The notes below the pieces were generated by a model, which was not told the origin of the DNA, searched no databases, and saw nothing but the letters and a program-made list of their open reading frames with translations. The position numbers and the translations under genes are program-made. Positions 12,968 to 22,961 of a DNA stretch of 64,000 nucleotides are shown piece by piece. This stretch comes from a virus, in the IMG/VR virus record IMGVR_UViG_3300048837_000398, positions 39,012 through 103,011 of that record; one strand, 5' to 3'. Position 1 is the stretch's first letter, and every line of letters starts with the position of its first letter.

Positions 12968-13210
12968 ATGAACTGTCTAGAATTCGCTCTTAACGAGTGG
13001 CAGAATAATCCTAACGTCATTATTCTTTACGATGCAGACCACGTAGTATGTATTACAGACAAGTGCTACGACCAAAACGGGCCTTGCGCATACTTCTTAG
13101 ATCCTACGAAATATCTTCCACTTAAAGAATATGGTCTAAGACATCTACTCAGCTCTTTCGACTTAACTACACACTATTCGAACATTTTAAAAGCTTACCT
13201 AAATCAATAA
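12968..13210 (+). CDS. Small hypothetical protein
   Basis: An 80 aa protein starting at ATG 12968; a longer frame would begin within the tRNA and is rejected. It begins MNCLEFALNEWQNNP and reads beta-beta-alpha with VIILYDADHVVCITD, several Cys and Asp. No family recognised. It starts 15 nt after the suppressor tRNA, so the tRNA is probably processed from the same transcript. Confidence 0.53.
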   Translation: MNCLEFALNEWQNNPNVIILYDADHVVCITDKCYDQNGPCAYFLDPTKYLPLKEYGLRHLLSSFDLTTHYSNILKAYLNQ

Positions 13211-13215
13211 TCACT

Positions 13216-13404
13216 ATGTCACACATGCTAATGGAATCTTCAGCCTCTCCTTGTCCTTGTGAAGAACGCGCTTCAACCGAACTTACTCGCTACACGATTC
13301 GTTTCTCTACTCAAGAGCCCGTTAACTTAACGACAATCCAACATCTAGTAGACACAGCTTTTCCTAACGCTCGCATAGATGCTCTCGAAATCAACCGATG
13401 GTAA
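13216..13404 (+). CDS. Small hypothetical protein
   Basis: A 62 aa protein with a Cys-rich N-terminus (SPCPCEE) and a short alpha/beta C-terminus. No family recognised. It follows the preceding stop closely and its TAA overlaps the next ATG. Confidence 0.48.
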   Translation: MSHMLMESSASPCPCEERASTELTRYTIRFSTQEPVNLTTIQHLVDTAFPNARIDALEINRW

Positions 13405-13649
13405 CAGCCAACCTATCGTTTCTAGACAACGAAGTACTGCTCTATCACTCGACACTCCAACTAGAGAGTGTGAAAGATGTCGACAAAGCGCTAGACGCAG
13501 AGCTCTCAAACTTAAAGATGGCGATATTCGCTCACATCTACAAAAACCGTCCTTCAGAGTGGCACGAACCAACGCCGCTTCCTAACACAAACTTACTCAA
13601 TGACAAAGAAAGTTATTACAGGCCCATCACTCCAGACGTCACTACTTAA
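13398..13649 (+). CDS. Small hypothetical protein overlapping groEL
   Basis: An 83 aa acidic helical protein with [20 protein letters not shown] as the main helix; unknown function. Its last 50 nt overlap the start of groEL in another frame, which suggests coupled translation. It ends in TAA. Confidence 0.5.
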   Translation: MVTANLSFLDNEVLLYHSTLQLESVKDVDKALDAELSNLKMAIFAHIYKNRPSEWHEPTPLPNTNLLNDKESYYRPITPDVTT

Positions 13650-16191
13650 TGGCGTAAATACTATTGCTAATGCAGTAGGATCAACTCTTGGCCCACTAGG
13701 CCGTAACGTAGTTATCGAAACTCCGTATGGCGCAACAACTGTTACTAAAGATGGTGTTACAGTTGCTCAACAAATTACTCTCGAAGATCCTCTCGAGAAC
13801 TTAGCTGTTCAAATTATTAAGCAGGCATCAGAGCGCACAGCTTCTATAGCTGGCGACGGACCACAGCCCCTTTATTCGAAAGTTCTCACACCAACTGGGT
13901 GGACAACTCTAGGTGAACTAAAAGTTGGAGATACCATTTGTGGTACAAATGGTACTACACAAAAGGTCGTAGGCTTTTACCCTAAAGGACCCTTACCTTT
14001 ATATAAGGTTATTTTTTCGGACGGAAGAACAGTTGAATGTTCGGAAGACCACTTGTGGACCGTGACCACTAATTACGGAAAACAAAAAACTCTGCCTCTA
14101 AGTGAGCTTATAAATCAAGGTTTGTCGTTAATTAACGACGACGGCCACAATAAGTACAAGTTTTTTGTTCAAACTACTGAAGTAGAATTTGATGAAAAAC
14201 CCCTCCCCTTAGATCCTTACTTTCTAGGAGTATTGCTTGGAGATGGTTCCCTAAGTGGAAGTGGTGCAATTGAGCTCTCGTTAGGCCTCAAGAAGGCACA
14301 CATACTACAAAAGCTTCTTTTGCCAGAAGGCATGAGTTTTACGATCGCTTTAGATGAATCTAAAAATTATATTAGAGTTAGATTTCAAGGTGCTGATAAA
14401 AATGGGAAAAATCTAAAAGACATTCTTTTAGATTTAAATTTGCTCGGAACACATAGCGCTACAAAATTTATTCCGGACCTATACCTCTATTCGAGCTTAA
14501 AATCTCGCGAAGCCCTTTTACAGGGTCTCGTAGACACTGATGGCCATGTTAATCTTCGTGGCAAATTCGAGTTTAGTACTATAAGCGACCAACTATCTGC
14601 CAACTTTCAAGATTTGGTACGCTCACTGGGCATTCAGACGCACTACACAAAGTTAGACCGAACATATTCTGGCGGATATTCTGTAAACCCAGTCCATCGG
14701 ATAGTAGAATTAAAAGGGTACAAACACGGCATCAAAATAGTAGATGTTCAACCTCAAAACAGATTTGAGGAGATGGTCTGTATTAAAGTTTCAAACGATG
14801 ACCATTTGTACATCACAGATGAATATGTCGTCACACATAATACAACTACTGCAACAGTACTCGCGCAAAAGCTTTATTCCGAAGCACTTAAACTAGTTAA
14901 CTCGGGTGTCGCCCCTATCCACATCAAGAACGATTACGAAGCCTACTTAAAAGCTATCGCCCCTCTTATCGACGATAATACGCTCCAGATTACGACGCCT
15001 CAAGACACGTACCAGATCGCACTTATTTCTGCGAATAACGATCCGACTATTGCATCTCTTATTTCGACAGCTATCGAATACGTAGGCAAGGATGGCTCGA
15101 TTACACTCGAAGAGTCTAAGACTGGCGAGTCGTATGTAGAGCTAGTAGACGGTACTTCTTTCGAGCGCCCTTACGCTTCTCCGTACTTCGTCACTAATCC
15201 GCCTAAAGGGACAGCTGAACTCACCAATCCGCTCATCTTTATTACGGATAAGAAACTTCGCTACAATCAAGAGCTTCTTCCCGTACTCAACTTAGCAGCC
15301 GATAACTCACGTCCACTAGTTATTATTGCAGACGATATCGAAGGTCAAGCTCTTCAGACGCTCGTCATCAACAAGCTTCGCGGTACTATCGAGGTGCTAG
15401 CTATCAGAGCTCCTTCGTACGGTGAGAACCGTCTCGAAGTACTTAAAGACCTCGCAGCCCTCACTTCAGCGAACCTTATTACAGAGCTCTCTGGAACACG
15501 TATCGAAGATGTTAAGCTCACTGATTTAGGTGAAGCGGCTAAAGTGATTTCTTCGCGTCACCAAACTATCATTGTTGATGGTGTTCAAGATCCCACCCAA
15601 ATCGAAGCTCGTGCGAGTACAATCACACAGCTTCTCGCTCAACATCAGCCAGACTCATATTTCTATAAGCAGCTCTCTACTCGACTAGCTAAGCTCACTG
15701 CTAAGGTTGCAGTGCTCAATGTAGGAGCACCTACAGAAACCGAGCTTAAAGAGCGCAAAGCCCGTGTTGACGACGCACTTCGAGCTACTACAGCAGCTAT
15801 TAAAACTGGTTTCGTAGTTGGTGGCGGTACGCTTCTCGCTAAGCTCTCGACTACCCTCCCTAACGATCTTTCGTCTAAAGCCTTCGCACTAGCTCTTCAA
15901 GAACCTCTTCGTCGAATAGCTGAAAATGCTGGACAATCTCCGTCTCTCGTCCTTTCAAAAGTACTTGAGAACCCTTCGATTTCATTCGGTTATAACGCTT
16001 TAACTGACTCCTATACAGATCTTATCGAAGACAAGGTTATCGATCCTGCACTCGTAGTGAAGCAAGCGCTACTCTCCGCAGTTTCAGCAGCAAACATGCT
16101 CATCCTATCTTCGACTGCAGTCTACAATGTAGATCGCACTCCTCCTTATTCTCCAGGCTCTCTAAATGATTTTGAATCGCACGAATCCTAA
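13600..16191 (+). CDS. groEL: GroEL-like chaperonin (Cpn60) interrupted by an intein
   Basis: An 863 aa precursor giving a 536 aa chaperonin after intein removal, close to the 540-550 aa of bacterial GroEL. Family marks: [24 protein letters not shown], the ATP-site motif [11 protein letters not shown] split by the intein, [15 protein letters not shown], and the AxNAGxxPSxVL-type equatorial segment. The C-terminal GGM tail of GroEL is absent. With phage GroES it would form a folding chamber, perhaps for capsid, tail or RNA polymerase-like proteins. The last codons overlap terL (ATG 16166), tying chaperonin and packaging genes together. Confidence 0.93.
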   Translation: MTKKVITGPSLQTSLLNGVNTIANAVGSTLGPLGRNVVIETPYGATTVTKDGVTVAQQITLEDPLENLAVQIIKQASERTASIAGDGPQPLYSKVLTPTGWTTLGELKVGDTICGTNGTTQKVVGFYPKGPLPLYKVIFSDGRTVECSEDHLWTVTTNYGKQKTLPLSELINQGLSLINDDGHNKYKFFVQTTEVEFDEKPLPLDPYFLGVLLGDGSLSGSGAIELSLGLKKAHILQKLLLPEGMSFTIALDESKNYIRVRFQGADKNGKNLKDILLDLNLLGTHSATKFIPDLYLYSSLKSREALLQGLVDTDGHVNLRGKFEFSTISDQLSANFQDLVRSLGIQTHYTKLDRTYSGGYSVNPVHRIVELKGYKHGIKIVDVQPQNRFEEMVCIKVSNDDHLYITDEYVVTHNTTTATVLAQKLYSEALKLVNSGVAPIHIKNDYEAYLKAIAPLIDDNTLQITTPQDTYQIALISANNDPTIASLISTAIEYVGKDGSITLEESKTGESYVELVDGTSFERPYASPYFVTNPPKGTAELTNPLIFITDKKLRYNQELLPVLNLAADNSRPLVIIADDIEGQALQTLVINKLRGTIEVLAIRAPSYGENRLEVLKDLAALTSANLITELSGTRIEDVKLTDLGEAAKVISSRHQTIIVDGVQDPTQIEARASTITQLLAQHQPDSYFYKQLSTRLAKLTAKVAVLNVGAPTETELKERKARVDDALRATTAAIKTGFVVGGGTLLAKLSTTLPNDLSSKAFALALQEPLRRIAENAGQSPSLVLSKVLENPSISFGYNALTDSYTDLIEDKVIDPALVVKQALLSAVSAANMLILSSTAVYNVDRTPPYSPGSLNDFESHES
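13861..14841 (+). mobile_element. Intein in GroEL ATP site, class 3-like, with LAGLIDADG endonuclease
   Basis: A 327-residue insert (precursor residues 88-414) sits exactly between GDG and TTTATVLA. It starts with Pro, not Cys or Ser ([20 protein letters not shown]), and ends VVTHN before Thr415. Block B has DHLW (Trp153), block F has MVCIKV (Cys394), and the first C-extein residue is Thr415. Trp, Cys, Thr with no Cys1 is the signature of class 3 inteins. Two LAGLIDADG motifs ([20 protein letters not shown]) mark a homing endonuclease. No UGA codon occurs inside. Confidence 0.88.
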
Positions 16192-19100
16192 CGACTTCAT
16201 AGTCGAGATTCCGCAGCATCATCCGCTTTCTTCAGCATATTTATCGTTCTGACGCGAGCAAAAAAGACGTTCAATAGAAGGTTATTGGGTAGGTGGCATT
16301 TGAATGCCTCCTGCCCTTTACTATTATGCGAACTTCGGAACAATCAAGAAGAACCGCTCTAAGTATTCAGCTTCCTCCAAGATCTATGCGCGGCCTGACT
16401 TACGAGACATCGAATGGGATCTATTCTATCTCTATACAGAAGCGCGAGGATTCTCAGGATTTTCTCTCGACCCCGTCTACTCCTCTAACAAAGCTCTACT
16501 TGACGCAGAAGTAACTGACGATATTCTTCGACTTCACCTGCCATCTACACTCAAGGCTGACGGATCTCGCAAAACATTCGTTCCAGCTCGCGAGTATATG
16601 CGCGCTCTACACCCTACCCAACTAGGCGCACCTCTTTTCGAAAATGAAAAGCAGAACCTTCTTCTTCTCGGTACTCGAGATCTCGGCAAGTCGTATGCTG
16701 TAGGTGTAGGCATGGTTGGCCACATGTTCCTTTTCGATGGCGCAACTTCTTATTCAGAGTCTCGCGAAGAGCTCTCTCCAGCTGAAGTTCTTGTAGGAGC
16801 ATCTGTTTCAGACAAATCTCGAGATCTACTTAAAAAAACAAAAGACTCGTTCGATTTCTTACCGGGCAAGCAAATCATCGCCTCACGCACTTACCCTTCT
16901 CCTTTCTCTAAACAGTACACAGGCTCGTGAGCAGTTAATGCTGATATCAAGGCCGAATATAAAAAGAAGTCTGATGGGCGATGGGAGACAGTGGGCTCCC
17001 GCTCTACGATTAAGCATCGCTCTTTCAACGAAAACCCGTTTGCTGCACAAGGTACTCGCCCTGACTTACTTGTCATCGAGGAAGCTGGTCTAGCTTCAGA
17101 GCTCAAAGACATCTTCGTGCACACTGTCGACACACTGCGTCGAGGTCTAACTAAGACTGGGACATTGCTTTGCTTGGGTTGTGTCGTAGCTGGCACTAAA
17201 GTTTGAACATCTAAAGGTAAACTTCTAAACGTCGAAGATCTTACCGTAGAAGATGGAATCTTAGGTTACTCTGGATCAGCAATTGTACCTCTACCAATCA
17301 CTAACATTAACCCAATCGCAGTAAAACAGTGTGTCAGAATTACGACCGAAGGTAACAACGTTATCGAAGCCTCTATAGACCACCCATTTTTAGCCTCTTC
17401 TCGTAAAGAACGGCTTTCTAACACAACGTACAATTATAATTTCAAGCAAGCCGCTACACTAAACGTAGGTGATTACTTAGCGCTAGCTAACGAAATCCCG
17501 TTTTTTGGAGAAGTCGAGGAAAAAGACGCTTACTTAATAGGGCTGATGCTCGGTGACGGCTACTTTAAAGGCTCGTCAGTTTCGATCGATAACGACGAAG
17601 TCTACAACTTTATTTCGACTAACTACGAAACGTCTACACACAAAAGGTACGAAACTAAAAAAGGGACGCTGTACTACGAGCTCTACATAAAAGGGATTAG
17701 TCAAAAGCTAAAAACTCTAGGGCTAACGGATCTTACTAAAGAACAAAAAGATTTTCCGCTTACAGCACAAGAATTTTCGAAAGAGTCTTTAGCACTTCTG
17801 CTAGCAGGTTGCTTCGACTCAGATGGAAATGTCAATAGGTCTAAAAAGACAACACGTGTTGTTCTAACTAATATTTCGTTAAAACTACTTCAATCGGTTA
17901 AATGGGCCCTTTTAAAATTTGGCATCCATTCTTCGATCTACAAAGAGAAACGAAACACGAAGCCCCCTAAAGGCTACGAAAATCAGCTACCGCATATTTA
18001 CAGACTCTACATTTCTAGAGACGCAGACGTCGCCACGTTTAAGCAGTACATTCCAATTAAGCATTCTAAAAAAGTCGAAACTCTAGGCCAATTTACTCCA
18101 GGTAATCGTCAAGTTGGAAAACACTTAGGAGTCTTCACACTTACAAACCGCCATGAAGACGAAACATTCTTAGCCGATAACTCGTCGATTTCTAACTTTA
18201 GATTCGTACGCGTGACTTCTGTCGAGGCAATTGGTGAAAAAGAAATCTACAACCTAACTGCAGGAGAATATCATAACTATCTAGCCAATGGCTTCATCAC
18301 CCATAACACAGGTGGAGACATGCAGAAGGGCACGCTCGCAGCTTCCGAAATGTTTTACGAGCCCGAGAAATACGACTTCCTTTCTTTCGAAGATACTTAC
18401 GAGTCTCGAGGCAAGATAGCATATTTTGTGCCCGCCTACTATTCTCTCGATAAGTTTCGAGACGATTGGGGTTACGTAGACATTCAAAAAGCTACAGAAA
18501 GCCTACTGCTTAAACGCAAGAAACTAGCTGGTGATTCTGGAGGTTCGTTCGCTCTCGACCAAGAGATGCAGTATCGTCCTCTCGTACCTTCCGAGATGTT
18601 TCTTTCGAAAGCAGCTAACATATTCCCGTTCGCAGAAATACGCCGCCGTCTCTCAGAACTACAGACTACGAAAGAATACGAAATGTACGAGCACAAGGTC
18701 AACCTATATTTTGACCCTTCTTCACAGTATAATGGTGTGTCGTACGCTATCGACCCCTCGCTAAATCCGATCACACGTTTCCCGTGAGACTCTGACGACA
18801 GAGAAGGTGCAGTAGTTATCTACGACTTCCCGCACTTAGAAGATGGTAAAGTGCCTCCTGGCGCTTATATCATAGGATGCGACCCTTTTAAAGATGATTC
18901 ACCTGACGGGCCCTCACTCGCCGCTGTCTACGTCATGAAGACGTCTAAGTACTTTGCGACGATAGGCCACGACGAAATAGTAGCATCTTACATAGGTCGT
19001 CCATACATGGGTAAGAATGCTGTCAACGAGATCCTGCATAAACTAGCGCTCTTCTACAACGCTAAAATTTACTTCGAAAATTCTGTCGGCAACGTAAAAG

Positions 19101-19552
19101 ACTACTTCGAAAAAGTTCGACGCCTCGACCTACTCGCTACGCAGCCAACTACAATTTTCAACAAAAAAGCTTCGTTCCTTTCGAATCAATCGTTCATCTA
19201 TGGCTACCCCATGCCAAACCAAAAAGTTAAGTGGGAAGCTCTGCAGTATCTACGAGCTTGGCTACTTACAGAACGTTCAGACTCTAAAAGAAACTTAGAC
19301 CTCATCAAAGATCCAGCCCTTCTTCAAGAACTTATTTCGTTTAACCTCGACGGAAACTTCGACAGAGTCATGGGCCTCACTGGCTGCATAATAGGGCTCG
19401 AAGAAATATATAACCTACAAAGACGCACCGAGCATTATCAAAAAGAATCTTCGGAGCTAGACAAAGAATTTACTAGACTTATTGTCAACAACAAAAAACT
19501 TTTCCATGAAAATTTTTCCAAAACAAAGGCTAGCGTACTCTGAGAAAATTAA
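16166..19552 (+). CDS. terL: Terminase large subunit with intein and six UGA (Trp) codons
   Basis: An 1128 aa precursor, 752 aa after intein removal. It pumps DNA into the procapsid and cuts it. The ATG at 16166 ([11 protein letters not shown]) overlaps groEL; the N-terminus reads GYWVGGI-W-MPPALYYY, typical of crAss-like TerL. The ATPase domain has Walker A GTRDLGKS (169-176), Walker B LLVIEEAG (near 305) and coupling motif TGGDMQKG, split by the intein. The nuclease domain begins near YIIGCDPFKDD. In-frame UGA lies at 16250, 16301, 16928, 17204, 18785 and 19541; the last is followed by Glu-Asn-TAA. All fragments share one frame. Confidence 0.93.
17180..18307 (+). mobile_element. Intein in TerL coupling motif with LAGLIDADG endonuclease
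   Basis: A 376-residue insert (precursor residues 339-714) starts at Cys (CVVAGTKVWTSKGKLLNVED) and ends ANGFITHN directly before TGGDMQKG, so splicing would restore CLG-TGGDM. The block F-like stretch is EIYNLTAGEYHNYLANG. Two LAGLIDADG motifs (IGLMLGDGYF, LLAGCFDSDG) mark a homing endonuclease. This is a class 1 intein (Cys1, His-Asn end, Thr+1). One Trp of the intein (KV-W-TS) is encoded by UGA at 17204, so the element is fitted to the phage code. Confidence 0.9.
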
Positions 19553-21899
19553 GTCGGACTTCAAATGGGCGAAAGAAACTATCGACCACTTGCTTCTTAA
19601 TTTTACTCTCGAGGCTACCGTAGTCAATCAATATCACACTGACTACTTCAGAAAGCTTTCTAATTACCAGCTCTATAACAATCAGCTAAACCAAAAAGAT
19701 TTCGAAAAAGAGTGTAACCCACTCGGCATCGATGTCGGGCAATTTGCTGACGAGATTCAACCGTACAACAAAACGTACAACAAGATTCAAGTCTTGCTAG
19801 GTGAGGAGCTGCGTCGTCCGTTCAACTTCCGAACTATACTTGTCAATTCAGAAGGAGTTCGTTCGAAGATCGCACACCGTAACGCACTAATTCGTCAATA
19901 CGTAGAAACGCAAGTAAAGAAAACTCTAGCTCAATTCTCTGAGCTCTATTCTGAAGAACTGCTAGAAGAAGCTTCGACTCCGACGCTCGACCCTTCGCAG
20001 ATAGATGTCTACATGAAGACTACGTATCTCGACGCACGCGAACGACTTTCTTCGCAGATGCTGCGCTACCTACTCCGTTCACTCGACATCAAAGACAAAC
20101 AGTCTGATGGCTTTAAACACGCATGCATTGCTGGCGAAGAACTTGTCTACGTGTCTTCATTTCGTAACGAACCAGTACTCGAGATCGTTAATCCGCTCGG
20201 ATTCTTTTCGCACAAATCACCCGAGACTAAGTGAGTTCAAGACTCTCTTTTCGCAGGCTATCGTACGTATCTCACTCCTTCAGAAGTCCTAGATCGTTAT
20301 GGCGACTACTTGACAGAAGAACAACGTAAGACCATCGACTCTACTTCGATGGCACCATCAGGCATCAAGTCTGACACTATCTCTGGAGCACATCGTTACG
20401 GTCACGAAAACATGGATCGCAACGAATCGACAACTCCTTTCTTCGAAGGTTCGTATTCACCGTCATCCGTAGAAGACTGGCTAGTCGAGCACGTAGAATG
20501 GCGCTCACAACGTAAGGTAGGCTTTCTCATCACCACTCCACTAGACCAAGAACCTTCTGAGCAGATCGTATCTGAAGACTTCGAAGTTCCGTCTATCGCC
20601 TCGAAGACAACTATCTTAAAAGAGTACAATCGAAAGCAAACGTCGTACAATTGGACAGACGAGCTAGGCACTTCTTACTCACTTCACTGGTCGTGGATTC
20701 CTGAAGTTTGGCAAGGTACTCGTATCGGTCGCACTATCTACTGTATGATAGGCCCTAAAGAAGAGCAGTTCCGTTCGCAAGATAATCCGTACGAAGTAAA
20801 GCTCGGTTATCATGGCCTGGTCTATAATGCGATGAACGCTTCGTCTATCTCGATAATGGACCGCATGAAGCCTTTTGCTTATCTCTACTTTATCGTGATG
20901 CACAAGCTCAAAAAGCTCATTGCTCAAGACCAAGGCAAAGTGTTCCCTATCGACGTTTCGATGATAGATCCTAAGATAGGACTCGAGAAGACACTCTACT
21001 ACCTAAAAGAACTCAACTTAGACTTCTATAACCCGCTTCAAAATGCTGAAGTTCCTTCAGTAGCTCAGCGTGGTAAAGTTACTTCTGCGATCGACATGTC
21101 GAACATGCAGCACATACTTAACTACGTATCCTTACTCGGCGCACTAGATCAGCAAATTTCTGAAGTGGCAGGCGTAACGCGCCAACGTGAAGGGCAGATT
21201 CTACCTACTGAAGCTGTTACTAATGCAGCAGCTAACGCACAAATGTCGTCAGTGATTACGCAGATTTATTTTCAGGCTCACGATAAACTCTGGGAAAAGA
21301 TTCTCACTTCTCTTCTTCAAGTAACACGCCAAGCTTGGAAAAACAAGAAGATCGTGAAGCAATATGTTCTCGACGATCTATCAGTAGCTACTCTCGAAAT
21401 GTCTGAAGACGCGCTTCAAGATGCAGACTTAGGGGTTTTTGTTACGGACTCTGGTAAAGAAGTCGAAATGTTTGACGCGCTCAAGGGCATGGCTGATGGA
21501 TTACTCAACACAAACCGAGCTACGTTCTCAGACCTCATCAAGATGTACAAATCTAACTCTGCAGAAGAACTTCAAAAGCTTATCGAAGATTCTGAAGACA
21601 AGATGCGCGAGCAAGAATCTCAAAGTCAACAGCAACAGATCGAAGCTGCTCAACAGGCTCAACAAGCTGAACAACAGTTCGAACTCGAGAAGCAAGCGCG
21701 TGAGCACGAAAATCAAATTACTCTTGCTGAAATTAATTCGTTCCGTTTCCAAGATAACCAAGACATAAATAGCAATCAAGTACCTGACCAACTTGAAGTA
21801 GCTAAGCTTAAATACGACCAAGAATTCAGAAACCGTAAGCTCGACTTAGAAGAACGCTCTGTTAAAGTGAAAGAAAAACAAGCTTCTAAACCTAAATAA
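19506..21899 (+). CDS. Portal protein
   Basis: A 797 aa protein of the size of crAss-like portals, which form the dodecameric DNA gate at one capsid vertex. It directly follows terL and overlaps its end; start ATG 19506 (MKIFPKQRLAYSEK) is chosen over an in-frame start 24 nt upstream. One UGA (20232-20234) lies in SPETK-W-VQDSLFAGYRTYLTPSEV, a portal-like segment. The C-terminal 130 residues are a long Gln/Glu-rich coiled coil (QSQQQQIEAAQQAQQAEQQ), expected for the barrel/crown. Assignment rests on position, size and layout. Confidence 0.85.
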
Positions 21900-21968
21900 A
21901 GCTATACTCTTCCCAAGTCCTTACATTTTCTCACATCTTATTTTACTCCTGACTCAACTTAATTTTAC

Positions 21969-22961
21969 ATGGACAAGCAAATAACACTCGACGACATCTT
22001 CGACGATAACTATACTTCACCAGAACCAATCGAAGAACCAATCGAAGAACCCATCGAAGAACCCATCGAGCCTACTGACATCGACGACACCTCAGAAGTA
22101 CGCAAAGCATACTTCGATTTCTTAGTCGAAAATGAAGTTCTCGATCTCCCTTCAGAATTCGAATACGACGGTTCTTCCGAGAAACTTCAAGAAGCGCTAG
22201 AGCTAGCCAAAACAAACCAACAGAAAAAGATCGTCGAAAGCTTTTGGAACACTCTTCCCGAGGATCTACGCGAAGCATACGAATTTGTTTCGGCTAACAA
22301 CGCAACTCTCGAAGATTACTACGAATCTCGCCTACAAAATCCAGCTACTCTAGACCTTTCGCGTCCAGAGAATCAGCGCAAAATTGTCGAACGATTCTTA
22401 AAAGAAACTACGCGCTTTTCACCCGAAAAGATTAAACGCACCATTACGTCGTACGAAGAAGACGGCATCTTAGATGCTGAAGCGTCGGATGCAGCTGCTG
22501 AACTCGAAGTGCTTTTCGAACAGCAAAATGAACAGCGTCAACAACAGCTCGCAAAACAAGCTGCAGATGCTGAAAAGCAACGCAAAGAATATACTGAAGA
22601 GCTAGTGAAAGCTATCAATTCTTCGAGCTTTATTCATCCGACTCGTCGCGAAAAAGTGCGTTCCTTTTTCTTTTCACCGATCAAACAAAACAACGAGCAG
22701 ACAACAGCTTTCAACCTTACAGTGCAGAACATTCTTGCTAACCCAGAACATCAAGCTCAACTCGCAGATTTACTTTTAGATTATTCTGCGTCGCAAGGAT
22801 TTTCACTCGAGCGTTTCGAGAAACGTGTTAAAGCTCGCGCAACATCTACGTTTAAAGACGATCTCGATCGAGCTCTCGATCCTAAACGTAAAGCAGGGAC
22901 TCCTGCAAAAGTTAATAAAACTGACACTACAGAATTTTTAGAAAACTGACTTAAAAACTAA
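21969..22961 (+). CDS. Acidic scaffold-like capsid assembly protein
   Basis: A 330 aa, very acidic, mostly helical protein between portal and MCP, where scaffolds lie. The N-terminus has a four-fold repeat of the unit IEEP, encoded by a 12-nt direct repeat at about 22026-22073. Long helices rich in Glu, Gln, Lys follow. A UGA at 22947-22949 lies four codons before TAA; read as Trp the protein ends FLENWLKN and its TAA overlaps the MCP ATG by one base (TAATG), supporting readthrough. The Trp near the end could bind coat protein. Function inferred from position and composition. Confidence 0.7.

Noticed and set aside
16233-16246. Copy of CAGCATATTTATCG inside terL as an operator
   Set aside because: A single 14-mer match inside coding sequence is plausibly chance; no second copy nearby as in the control region.
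16166-19552. Interpretation of terL and others as frameshifted or decayed genes
   Set aside because: All fragments are in one frame, the only interruptions are UGA, key motifs are intact, and a UCA-anticodon tRNA is present.
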